The notes: generated by a model from the letters alone, not told the origin. A stretch of DNA of 6,792 nt from an uncultured Lachnospiraceae bacterium (GCA_945787485.1 CALZHV010000118.1:1-6792), one strand, 5' to 3'; positions 1-6,206 are shown, counted from the first letter of the stretch. Translations and numbers: made by a program.

Positions 1-57
1 TGCTACAGCCTTGGCGGTGTAAGCGGCTCAAGCAATGTCGGCAACTTCTGCAGCTGA
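1..57 (+). other. Possible 3' end of a GLUG-repeat surface protein (fragment)
   Basis: Frame 1 reads CYSLGGVSGSSNVGNFCS followed by TGA at 55-57. The part up to SSNVG resembles the GLUG motif found in tandem in secreted Gram-positive surface proteins (pattern CYSxGxVSGxxNVGG). After about base 42 the likeness stops, and the same bases match a different gene on the opposite strand. These first bases are clearly richer in G and C than the rest of the window. Only one motif is visible, so this could be chance; a chimeric join is the alternative. Confidence 0.35.
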
Positions 58-156
58 ATCATAAACATAAGTTGTACTTTGTACAATAGGAAGAACTCTT
101 GGCTCTCCGTTTTTTGGTGTGTAGCCTGCGTGCAGGCATTTTGTTTCGTCCTTCAT
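28..156 (-). pseudogene. Truncated O-acetylhomoserine sulfhydrylase-type PLP enzyme, N-terminus only
   Basis: The minus-strand ATG at 156-154 has an AGGAGG site (168-163) six bases upstream. The 42-residue product begins MKDETKCLHAGYTPKNGEP and continues with VLPIVQSTTYVYDS, the N-terminal signature of Cys/Met-metabolism PLP enzymes of the O-acetylhomoserine (thiol)-lyase type. These enzymes are normally about 420 residues and make homocysteine from O-acetylhomoserine and sulfide. Homology fades after EVAD (near base 37), where LFDL and the YTRxSNPT region are expected; the frame reads DIA and stops at TGA (30-28). The PLP lysine and nearly the whole fold are absent. The intact promoter and start suggest a recently broken gene or a contig-edge artefact rather than old decay. 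Confidence 0.7.
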
Positions 157-208
157 TTTTATCCTCCTGAATGATATTTATGTAAATATATAAAATTCAA
201 TAAAATTA

Positions 209-237
209 AGTATAAATGTTACATATGAAATTTGCAA
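209..237 (-). promoter_or_regulatory. Sigma-A promoter of the minus-strand sulfhydrylase gene
   Basis: On the minus strand TTGCAA (237-232) is followed after exactly 17 bases by TATACT (214-209), matching the -35 and -10 consensus at 4/6 and 5/6. The predicted transcript starts near 202, giving a leader of about 45 bases. That is too short for a SAM riboswitch, which often controls genes of this pathway. Confidence 0.6.
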
Positions 238-306
238 GGAAAAGCAACGCCACATAAAAATATGTGAGTTTTGAGGTGTTTTGTTCAAAGTGCTAAATGT
301 TACATA
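213..306. repeat. 13-bp direct repeat TAAATGTTACATA, two copies
   Basis: TAAATGTTACATA occurs at 213-225 and again, identical, at 294-306, 81 bases apart. Each copy contains ATGT-T-ACAT, a small imperfect palindrome. The first copy lies inside the -10/-35 spacer of the minus-strand promoter and the second about 57 bases upstream of its -35. This layout suits a repressor that binds two sites, but the DNA is AT-rich and chance is possible. Confidence 0.4.
251..266. promoter_or_regulatory. Dyad CACATA-AAAA-TATGTG
   Basis: This is a perfect 6-bp inverted repeat with a 4-base centre, lying between the two copies of the 13-bp repeat and about 14 bases upstream of the minus-strand -35. It could be an operator or a small hairpin. 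No T-run follows on either strand, so it is not a terminator. Confidence 0.3.
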
Positions 307-360
307 ATTGTAATAAAGTTGATTTATTTTTCCCTTTTTCATATAATGAGTCAACAAGAT

Positions 361-438
361 AATAATAAACAAATGTTAAAAATAAAAACAATAAAATAAT
401 AATAGACAATTGTTAAAAATATAAAACAATAAAATAAT
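361..438. repeat. Tandem 37-38-bp AT-rich repeat, two imperfect copies
   Basis: Copy one (361-397) and copy two (398-435) run head to tail. They share AATAATA-ACAA-TGTTAAAAAT at the start and ACAATAAAAT at the end, and differ by a few substitutions and one indel. Copy two also holds TTGTTA (410-415) and AATAAT (433-438) at 17-base spacing, a weak candidate promoter for the secreted-protein gene at 553. No gene is supported between 157 and 552; a 64-residue minus-strand frame there has no recognisable content. Confidence 0.5.
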
Positions 439-513
439 ACTGATTAATCGTATGTTTACTGAATGCGATAGCAAGTCGATATTATAAAAAAGATTAATAA
501 ACGTAAAATAAAG

Positions 514-529
514 CCGGTTAATTAAACGG
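514..529. promoter_or_regulatory. Near-palindrome CCGGTTAATTAAACGG before the secreted-protein gene
   Basis: This 16-base stretch differs from its own reverse complement at one position per arm and has a perfect TTAATTAA core. It ends 12 bases before the GGAGG of the gene at 553, inside its leader. It stands out from the surrounding A/T-only sequence by its CCGG and CGG ends. A repressor site is the simplest reading. Confidence 0.3.
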
Positions 530-552
530 ATGTATAAAAATGGAGGTAGTAA

Positions 553-2739
553 ATGAAAAGATTAATAAAAAAGCTTGCAGCAATTATGACAGCTTCCATA
601 CTTACGGTTAACGCTATGACTGTTTCTGTATTTGCTGAGGAAACAGCCACGCCGACTGATGCGGGTAATGGAACAATTTCTATAGAAGATTACTGCTATG
701 GAGGGGTATTGCCTATACCACAGATAGATACAACTACATATGACATTACACAGGTTGTTGTCGAGTACAAAAACCGTGATGCAGATGATGAGTCATATAG
801 TTTGGAGCAACCTACACAGATTGGTGAATATACGGCAAGAGCAACATTTGCGGCAAATGATAATTATGGCGAGTTTACCGCATATTGTGATTTTGAAATT
901 ACATATTTGGAAGTACCTGATGAGGCATATACTATTGAAGCAGATTACATAAATGAAAAGGAGCATAAAGTCTGGGCAAAAGAAGGTAATACAGCTCTAA
1001 TAATACCTGAAACAGGCTTTGCAATAGCTGAGGAGCTTGACGGATATTATGCAGAAAATGTTGCTGTAACAGAAGCTGTAGAGGCAAACAGCAAGCAAAT
1101 TTTTTTGCAGAATATAGGAACAGGAGAAAAAACGGATGCGATAGATGTACAAGAAGCGTTTGACAAGGATGGTGTTGCACCGACCGGTTCTATAACAATA
1201 AAGGATGAAAATGATACCATTTTTGGAAAGTTTTTGAACTTTATAACATTTGGTCTTTTCTTTAAAGAAAAGAAGGTTGCATATGTTGATGCGAAGGATG
1301 ATGAATCAGGTTTGGCAAAGGTTTCGTATTGTCTTACAACAGAGTTGCTTTTTGATGAAGGTGTCACATATACGACAGATGAAATGGAACAAAAAATCGC
1401 TGAAAAGGGTCTTGGCTGGAATATATACGAAAATGGAGTCGACCTTGATAAGGATAACATTTACATAGTATATGCAAAGCTTGAAGACAATGTTGGTAAC
1501 GTAACTTATGTGAATACAGAGGGAATTGTAGTTTATTCAGATGCAGAAATTACCTTGACGGATTTGACATACGCAAGGGGAACGGCAGCTGATACAGAAA
1601 TAATAGCCAATTTAAACGGTAACACAATTAAATCAATTGTTAACGGTTCTGTACAATTAATTGAAAATGAAGAATATACAATTAAGGATGAAAAGCTTGT
1701 ATTAAATGCAGGTTATTTAAACTCATTAGAAGTGGGTGAATATACAATAACCATAACCTTTAATCCGGGTGGAGTTGAAGCGGAAGCTGTCTTACCGGAC
1801 GAGCCGGATACGGCTACAATTAATGTAAAATGTACAAGACGTAATGACGGAGATGCCAGATTGATAGTAGATGATGCATATTATGGTGGGGCGGCTCCTG
1901 TAGTACAGATTAAATCCGGAAGCTATAACACAAGCAAGGCAGTTGTTGAATACAAAAATATGACAGCTGATGACAGTGCATACACAACAGTTGTACCGAC
2001 ATCTGTAGGAGATTACACTGCGAGAGTTGTATTTAAAGAAAACGAGAGCTTTAACGAAATTGCCGTAACGGATGATTTTAGCATTAAATATCTTCCTGCA
2101 CCTGAAAATCCTTATACTGTCGAAGGTGAGGCAGGTGATAATGGTTATTATACATCTGATGTTGTAATAAGACCTTGCAGCGGATATCTTATTTCTAATG
2201 AGTTAGACGGAGATTACAGGGATCATCTTACAGTTGGCGAGAGCAATGCACAGGCGATAATTTATCTTCAAAAAGAAGCTACCAAAGAAAAAACGGACGG
2301 CATACAGGTTAAGGAAATAAAAATAGATAAAGAACTTGCAGCAGTTGATGGTCTTAGAAACGGAGAAACATATTACGGAGAATATGTGGAATTTTTAATA
2401 GATACACAGGATATAAGTCAGGTGTTGGTTAATGAGGGTGAAGTATCATTACAAAACGGAAATATACTTCGACTCGAATCAAGGCATGGGGTTGAGCCAT
2501 ATGTAATAAAGCTTGTTGATAAGGCAGGACATAACAATGTTTACAATATAAAGGTTGCTGCCGAATGGACAAAGACAAATCACATTCCTGCTGAAACAAC
2601 AGTAAGACTTCAGCCCGGATATGTATATCACCTGGATTCAGGTATCTGGGGGATAGACGGAGATACAACAGAGTATAAGGGATATTACAAGCTGCATGTA
2701 GATACTGAGGGTGAATACATTTTCCATAACAGAAAGTAG
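553..2739 (+). CDS. Secreted multi-domain surface protein with Ig-like and CBM X2-like domains
   Basis: The start has GGAGG (542-546) six bases upstream. Residues 1-28 form a Sec signal peptide (KRLIKK, hydrophobic core, cleavage near VFA/EE). Two related ~155-residue modules follow at about 40-200 and 434-588. Each contains YGG, VVEYKN, a GxYTAR beta-strand motif, G(F/Y)xI(A/S)xELDG and EKTD. Between them lie an Ig-like domain of the type marked by FLNFITFGLFFKE (about 208-328) and an X2-like carbohydrate-binding domain (about 332-427; LNGNTIKSI, NEEYTI, VGEYTITITF). Another Ig-like unit (about 590-670; VNEGEVSLQNGN, LVDKAGHNN) and a short cap (about 678-728; LQPGYVYHLDSG, WGIDGDTTEYKG) end the protein. 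No LPxTG, SLH or GW anchor and no catalytic domain is visible. It is probably an adhesin or matrix-binding protein; the ligand is unknown. It shares an operon with the membrane protein that follows. Confidence 0.88.
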   Translation: MKRLIKKLAAIMTASILTVNAMTVSVFAEETATPTDAGNGTISIEDYCYGGVLPIPQIDTTTYDITQVVVEYKNRDADDESYSLEQPTQIGEYTARATFAANDNYGEFTAYCDFEITYLEVPDEAYTIEADYINEKEHKVWAKEGNTALIIPETGFAIAEELDGYYAENVAVTEAVEANSKQIFLQNIGTGEKTDAIDVQEAFDKDGVAPTGSITIKDENDTIFGKFLNFITFGLFFKEKKVAYVDAKDDESGLAKVSYCLTTELLFDEGVTYTTDEMEQKIAEKGLGWNIYENGVDLDKDNIYIVYAKLEDNVGNVTYVNTEGIVVYSDAEITLTDLTYARGTAADTEIIANLNGNTIKSIVNGSVQLIENEEYTIKDEKLVLNAGYLNSLEVGEYTITITFNPGGVEAEAVLPDEPDTATINVKCTRRNDGDARLIVDDAYYGGAAPVVQIKSGSYNTSKAVVEYKNMTADDSAYTTVVPTSVGDYTARVVFKENESFNEIAVTDDFSIKYLPAPENPYTVEGEAGDNGYYTSDVVIRPCSGYLISNELDGDYRDHLTVGESNAQAIIYLQKEATKEKTDGIQVKEIKIDKELAAVDGLRNGETYYGEYVEFLIDTQDISQVLVNEGEVSLQNGNILRLESRHGVEPYVIKLVDKAGHNNVYNIKVAAEWTKTNHIPAETTVRLQPGYVYHLDSGIWGIDGDTTEYKGYYKLHVDTEGEYIFHNRK

Positions 2740-2749
2740 GAGGAATAAT

Positions 2750-3094
2750 ATGTCAGATAATAAAAAGCAGATGATAGGCTTAGGCGTTGAGGTCGCTGTA
2801 GCTGTTCTCGTTGTTATTATATTTATTAGCTCATTTTGCAGTACTATAAAAGCGTTTAAGAAAACTGATAAGGACGTGCCTTCGATATCAACGGAACAGA
2901 CAACGGAAGAGATAATTGTCGAAAAAGATGAATACATTGTAAAATTTATTTATAATGATTCTGTTTTTGCAACTCAGAATGTTCCTAAGGGTGGCAAGGT
3001 TGCAAAACCATCATTTAAACCTGCCCCTACAGGAGAGTGGGATTTTAATTTTGATAAAAAGATTGATTCTGATATTGAAATTGTGTGGAAATAG
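2750..3094 (+). CDS. Membrane-anchored B-repeat (beta-grasp) protein
   Basis: AGGAGG at 2738-2743 overlaps the TAG stop of the upstream gene and lies six bases before this ATG, so the start is MSDNKK, not the ATG at 2711 inside the previous gene. The 114-residue product has one hydrophobic helix at about 8-32, a Thr/Glu-rich linker (about 38-58), and a C-terminal domain (about 59-114) reading YIVKFIYNDSVFATQNVPKG and ending IDSDIEIVWK. This pattern matches the Listeria-Bacteroides/InlB B-repeat, a small beta-grasp fold of surface proteins. The helix is near the N-terminus with no clear cleavage site, so the domain probably faces outward on a membrane anchor. The tight spacing predicts translational coupling with the secreted protein. 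The link between the two products is inference. Confidence 0.82.
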   Translation: MSDNKKQMIGLGVEVAVAVLVVIIFISSFCSTIKAFKKTDKDVPSISTEQTTEEIIVEKDEYIVKFIYNDSVFATQNVPKGGKVAKPSFKPAPTGEWDFNFDKKIDSDIEIVWK

Positions 3095-3111
3095 AAATGC
3101 ATAAGTATAAC

Positions 3112-3156
3112 AGTTTAAATTATAAACTTGAAAACAAATTAATCATATTATATAAT
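3112..3156 (+). promoter_or_regulatory. thrH promoter with abutting dyad
   Basis: TTGAAA (3128-3133) and TATAAT (3151-3156) are separated by exactly 17 bases, one of the best promoters in the window. Transcription should begin near 3163. A perfect inverted repeat AGTTTA-5-TAAACT (3112-3128) ends on the first base of the -35 and could be an operator. No T-tailed hairpin separates the upstream gene from this promoter, so read-through into thrH is possible. Confidence 0.7.
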
Positions 3157-3195
3157 TCTAGCATGTTTCATTAAGTATATTTGGAGGATTTGATG

Positions 3196-3798
3196 ATGAA
3201 TATAGTATGTTTGGATTTGGAAGGCGTTTTAGTACCTGAGATTTGGATTGCATTTGCAGAGGCAAGCGGTATTCCTGAGTTGAAGAGAACTACAAGAGAT
3301 GAGCCTGATTATGATAAGCTTATGAATTGGAGACTTGGCATATTAAAGGAGCATGGTCTTGGTCTCAAAGAGATTCAGGATACAATCGCTAAGATAGATC
3401 CGATTCCGGGTGCAAAGGAATTTCTTGATGAATTAAGAGCTATGACACAGGTTATTATCATAAGTGATACATTTACACAGTTTGCGGCACCTCTTATGAA
3501 GAAGCTTGGATGGCCAACGATTTTCTGTAACTCACTTGAAGTTGCCGAAAATGGCGAAATCACAGGATTTAAGATGAGATGTGAGCAGTCAAAGCTTACA
3601 ACAGTTAAGGCTTTACAGTCTATTGGATACGACACAATTGCAAGTGGTGACAGTCATAATGACCTTGGCATGATTTATGCAAGTAAAGCCGGATTCTTAT
3701 TTAAGAGTACAGAGCAGATAAAGGCTGACAATCCTGAGCTTGAAGCATTTGAGACATATGATGAGCTTATGGCGGCAATTAAGAAAAATCTTGATTAA
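3196..3798 (+). CDS. thrH: Phosphoserine phosphatase / homoserine phosphotransferase ThrH (HAD family)
   Basis: The product is 200 residues, as expected for ThrH. It transfers phosphate from phosphoserine to homoserine, or to water, so it can make serine and O-phosphohomoserine, linking serine and threonine synthesis in the cytoplasm. HAD motifs are visible: CLDLEGVLVPE with nucleophile Asp7 and Glu9, SDT at 90-92, a Lys near 133, and GDSHND at 151-156. The stretches LVPEIWIAFAE and TTRDEPDYDKLM are close to those of Pseudomonas ThrH. GGAGG at 3183-3187 serves ATG 3196 (8 bases) or ATG 3193 (5 bases); 3196 gives MNIVCLDLEG and fits the family start better. In-frame TTG at 3181 overlaps the ribosome binding site and is rejected. 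The gene appears monocistronic. Whether phosphatase or phosphotransferase activity dominates cannot be read from sequence. Confidence 0.93.
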   Translation: MNIVCLDLEGVLVPEIWIAFAEASGIPELKRTTRDEPDYDKLMNWRLGILKEHGLGLKEIQDTIAKIDPIPGAKEFLDELRAMTQVIIISDTFTQFAAPLMKKLGWPTIFCNSLEVAENGEITGFKMRCEQSKLTTVKALQSIGYDTIASGDSHNDLGMIYASKAGFLFKSTEQIKADNPELEAFETYDELMAAIKKNLD

Positions 3799-3820
3799 TA
3801 GAAAATCCTGACTATTAAAT

Positions 3821-3841
3821 TAATAAACTATTTGTTTATTA
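3821..3841 (+). other. AT-only hairpin after thrH
   Basis: TAATAAAC and GTTTATTA form a perfect 8-bp stem with a five-base loop, 22 bases after the thrH stop. No T-run follows. It may protect the mRNA end or aid termination with the stronger hairpin downstream. Confidence 0.35.
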
Positions 3842-3860
3842 TTCAACTGAAAATATAGTG

Positions 3861-3924
3861 AAAAATGTGTAGCTTTGGTTCGGATTATTAGTCCGTCATT
3901 GATACACATTTTTTTGTTTTTATT
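3861..3924 (+). terminator. Nested hairpin terminator of thrH
   Basis: AAAAATGTGTA (3861-3871) pairs perfectly with TACACATTTTT (3903-3913), and the transcript continues into a T-rich tail to about 3921. The 31-base loop contains a second stem, CGGAT/GTCCG (3881-3895, one G-T pair) with loop TATTA. The A-run at the 5' side means it could also terminate minus-strand transcripts. The large structured loop is unusual for a simple terminator. Confidence 0.65.
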
Positions 3925-3945
3925 AGGAAAGCAGCTCGAATTAAC

Positions 3946-3962
3946 GCACGTGCATATTATGC
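3946..3962. promoter_or_regulatory. Two overlapping palindromes upstream of the SPFH operon
   Basis: GCACGTGC (3946-3953) is a perfect palindrome and overlaps GCATA-T-TATGC (3952-3962). They lie about 50 bases upstream of the extended -10 at 4014 and are more GC-rich than the surroundings. An activator or repressor site is possible; nothing identifies the protein. Confidence 0.3.
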
Positions 3963-4013
3963 TGAAAAAAGGTATAAAATGTCATGGGTATGTCTTCAAA
4001 AATATTTATAATG

Positions 4014-4022
4014 TGATATAAT
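4014..4022 (+). promoter_or_regulatory. Extended -10 promoter of the SPFH operon
   Basis: TGATATAAT gives a perfect TATAAT (4017-4022) with the TG of an extended -10. No good -35 lies 17 bases upstream (CTTCAA, 3994-3999), as is common for extended -10 promoters. The leader would be about 63 bases. A second TATAAT at 4007-4012 lacks context. The same nine bases recur at 6511-6519. Confidence 0.5.
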
Positions 4023-4091
4023 TTAAAGCATAGTGTGCATAAATATTTAAGTATAATTAAGGCTTATAATAAATGAAGGGAGAACGATAAA

Positions 4092-5435
4092 ATGGGACTT
4101 ATTAAAGCAGCTTTCGGAGCAGCCGGCGGTGTTATGGCTGACCAGTGGAAAGAGTATTTCTATTGTGATGCATTACCTGCAAATGTTATTGCAGTAAAGG
4201 GTGTTAAAAAAGAATCAAGAAGATCTTCCAATACAAAGGGTGATGACAATATTATTTCTAATGGTTCAGTTATTGCTGTTGCTGACGGACAGTGTATGAT
4301 AATTGTTGAACAGGGCAAGGTTGTAGATATTTGTGCTGAACCCGGCGAGTACGTTTACGATATGTCAACAGAACCATCATTGTTTAGCGGAAATCTTGGT
4401 TCAAATATAGTAGATGTATTTAAAAATATAGGAAAGAGGTTTACATTTGGTGGAGAAGCTCCAAAGACTCAGTGTGTTTATTATTTCAATACAAAAGAGT
4501 TGGTAGGTAATAAGTATGGCACTCCTTCACCTGTACCTTTCAGAGTAGTAGACAATAATGTAGGTCTTGATGTTGATATTGCTATCCGTTGTTTTGGTGA
4601 GTATAGCTATAGAGTAACAAATCCTATTCTTTTCTACACAAACGTATGTGGTAATGTACAACAGGCATATACAAGAGATAATATAGATGGTCAGTTAAAG
4701 AGTGAACTTATGACTGCTCTTCAGCCTGCATTTGCAAAGATAAGTGAGATGGGTATCAGATATTCTGCACTTCCGGGACACACATTAGAGCTTGCAGATG
4801 CTCTTAATGAAGTATTGTCTAAGAAGTGGGGCGAGTTAAGAGGTATAGAAATTGTAAGCTTTGGTGTATCAAGTGTTAAGGCTTCAGAAGAAGACGAGAA
4901 GATGATCAAGGAGCTTCAGAGAAATGCTGCATTCAGAAATCCTACAATGGCAGCAGCTCAGCTTGTTGGTGCTCAGTCACAGGCTATGCAGTCTGCAGCA
5001 GCAAATCAGAATGCAGGTGCAGCAATGGCATTTATGGGAATGGGCATGGCTCAGAATGCAGGCGGAATGAATGCACAAAACTTATTTGCCATGGGACAAC
5101 AACAGCAACAACAACAGCAGCCACAACCACAACAGGTTCAGCAGGCAGCTACTGTAGCAGATAGCTGGAAGTGTTCTTGTGGAGCAACAGTAACAGGAAA
5201 GTTCTGTACAGAGTGTGGTGCTAAAAAGCCTGAGCCTGCAGCAGCAGAGGGTTGGACTTGTAGCTGTGGAGCAGTTAACAAAGGAAAGTTCTGTTCTGAA
5301 TGTGGAGCTAAGAAGCCGGCAGGAGCGCCATTATATCGTTGCGACAAGTGCGGATGGGAGCCTGCTGATCCGAAGAATCCACCTAAATTCTGTCCTGAAT
5401 GTGGAGATGTATTTGATGAAAATGACATTCAGTAA
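4092..5435 (+). CDS. SPFH/Band 7 protein with Q-rich linker and three zinc ribbons (YdjI-like)
   Basis: A GGGAG site (4078-4082) lies nine bases before the start. Residues about 15-275 form an SPFH/Band 7 domain of the YdjI type, once called virion-core-like. Recognisable parts are MADQWKEYFYCD, the GQCMIIVEQGKVVDICAEPG strand pair, VPFRVVDNNVGLDVDIAIRC, and a helical end around EEDEKMIKELQR. Residues 280-335 are rich in Ala, Met and Gln, then 336-351 is nearly all Gln. Three zinc ribbons follow: Cys361/363/372/375, Cys390/392/401/404, and a rubredoxin-like knuckle Cys417/420/434/437. Ribbons one and two are near-duplicates. No membrane helix is evident; SPFH proteins can scaffold at membranes. 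In Bacillus subtilis YdjI works with PspA and YdjGH in membrane stress. No PspA is visible here, so a similar role is inferred. The DUF4428 gene lies 24 bases downstream in the same operon. Confidence 0.88.
   Translation: MGLIKAAFGAAGGVMADQWKEYFYCDALPANVIAVKGVKKESRRSSNTKGDDNIISNGSVIAVADGQCMIIVEQGKVVDICAEPGEYVYDMSTEPSLFSGNLGSNIVDVFKNIGKRFTFGGEAPKTQCVYYFNTKELVGNKYGTPSPVPFRVVDNNVGLDVDIAIRCFGEYSYRVTNPILFYTNVCGNVQQAYTRDNIDGQLKSELMTALQPAFAKISEMGIRYSALPGHTLELADALNEVLSKKWGELRGIEIVSFGVSSVKASEEDEKMIKELQRNAAFRNPTMAAAQLVGAQSQAMQSAAANQNAGAAMAFMGMGMAQNAGGMNAQNLFAMGQQQQQQQQPQPQQVQQAATVADSWKCSCGATVTGKFCTECGAKKPEPAAAEGWTCSCGAVNKGKFCSECGAKKPAGAPLYRCDKCGWEPADPKNPPKFCPECGDVFDENDIQ
5097..5144 (+). repeat. CAA/CAG glutamine-codon repeat in the SPFH gene
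   Basis: Eight consecutive CAA or CAG codons, then CCA-CAA-CCA-CAA-CAG-GTT-CAG-CAG, encode Q8-PQPQQVQQ at residues 336-351. The tract joins the SPFH core to the zinc ribbons. Trinucleotide repeats can change length by slippage without shifting frame, so linker length may vary between strains. Confidence 0.75.
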
Positions 5436-5459
5436 TTAACATATTTTAGGAGGTCATAT

Positions 5460-6206
5460 ATGGGATTATTTGATAAAAAATATTGTGCGTTTTGTGGTGA
5501 GAAAATAGGGATGTTTGGTAATCGCAAGCTTGAAGACGGAAATATGTGCGGCGATTGTGCAGCAAAGCTTTCACCTTGGTTTAATGAGAGAAGACATAGC
5601 ACAGTAGATGAAATAAAAGCTCAGCTTGAATATCGCGAGGCAAATCAGGATAAAGTTGCTGCTTTCCATACAACAAAGACAATAGGAAAAAGAGAAATGT
5701 TTTATGTTGATGAAGAAAAGTCACAATTTACAATTGCCACTGCACAGGAGTTTAAAAATGGCAATCCTGATATCGTTGATTTTGCTGATGTGACAGGCTG
5801 TGAAATTGATGTTGAAGAAAATAGGGATGAAGTAACAAGAGAGGATAACGATGGAAATACTGTAAGCTATAATCCTCCACGATATTCATTTGAATATACT
5901 ATTAGTGTTATTTTCCATGTTAATAATCCATATTTTGATCAAATGAGCATGACAATTAATGATGAAGCAGTATGTCTTTATCCAAATGGAACAATATCAG
6001 CTAATGTAAATCCGGAAACAAATGCAGAATATAAGCGTTATATGGAAATGGCAGAAGAAATTAAGCAAACTTTGTCTAATATTAAAGAGGAAGCGAAAGC
6101 TGCCAGTGCACCAAAACAGGCAGTTGTTTGTCCGGCATGTGGTGCAACAACGATACCGGATGCAAATGGATGCTGTGAGTATTGCGGTTCATCTGTAAAT
6201 GGTTAA
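5460..6206 (+). CDS. DUF4428 protein with zinc knuckles at both ends
   Basis: AGGAGGT (5448-5454) sits six bases before the ATG, 24 bases after the SPFH stop, so the genes are co-transcribed. The 248-residue product starts with a DUF4428 knuckle: Cys9/Cys12 and Cys30/Cys33 framing KIGMFGNRKLEDG, then KLSPWF. The middle (about 70-180) is predicted beta-rich, with FYVDEEKSQFTIA, FADVTGCEIDVEE and FEYTISVIFHVN, resembling a PH-like or small beta-barrel fold. A helix at about 187-215 leads to a second ribbon, Cys224/Cys227 and Cys239/Cys242 (CPACG and CEYCG, with an extra Cys238). No signal peptide or membrane helix is present, so it is cytoplasmic. The function of the family is unknown. Zinc ribbons in both operon products suggest they bind each other or a shared partner. 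Confidence 0.87.
   Translation: MGLFDKKYCAFCGEKIGMFGNRKLEDGNMCGDCAAKLSPWFNERRHSTVDEIKAQLEYREANQDKVAAFHTTKTIGKREMFYVDEEKSQFTIATAQEFKNGNPDIVDFADVTGCEIDVEENRDEVTREDNDGNTVSYNPPRYSFEYTISVIFHVNNPYFDQMSMTINDEAVCLYPNGTISANVNPETNAEYKRYMEMAEEIKQTLSNIKEEAKAASAPKQAVVCPACGATTIPDANGCCEYCGSSVNG

Noticed and set aside
178..372. Minus-strand 64-residue reading frame
   Set aside because: It spans the promoter and AT-rich intergenic DNA, has no ribosome binding site and encodes a low-complexity Phe/Ile/Tyr/Asn-rich peptide without recognisable domains.
488..570. Direct repeat AAAAGATTAATAAA at 488-501 and 557-570
   Set aside because: Fourteen A/T-dominated bases, one copy within the lysine-rich signal-peptide codons; chance is likely.
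1047..1460. Long minus-strand frame (137 codons) inside the secreted-protein gene
   Set aside because: It is the antisense shadow of a well-supported gene, with no ribosome binding site and no family resemblance.
2711..2749. Upstream in-frame ATG for the B-repeat protein
   Set aside because: It lies inside the preceding gene with no ribosome binding site, whereas the ATG at 2750 has AGGAGG six bases upstream.
3181..3195. TTG start for thrH at 3181
   Set aside because: It overlaps the GGAGG itself, and the residues it adds before MNIVCLDLEG have no match in ThrH.
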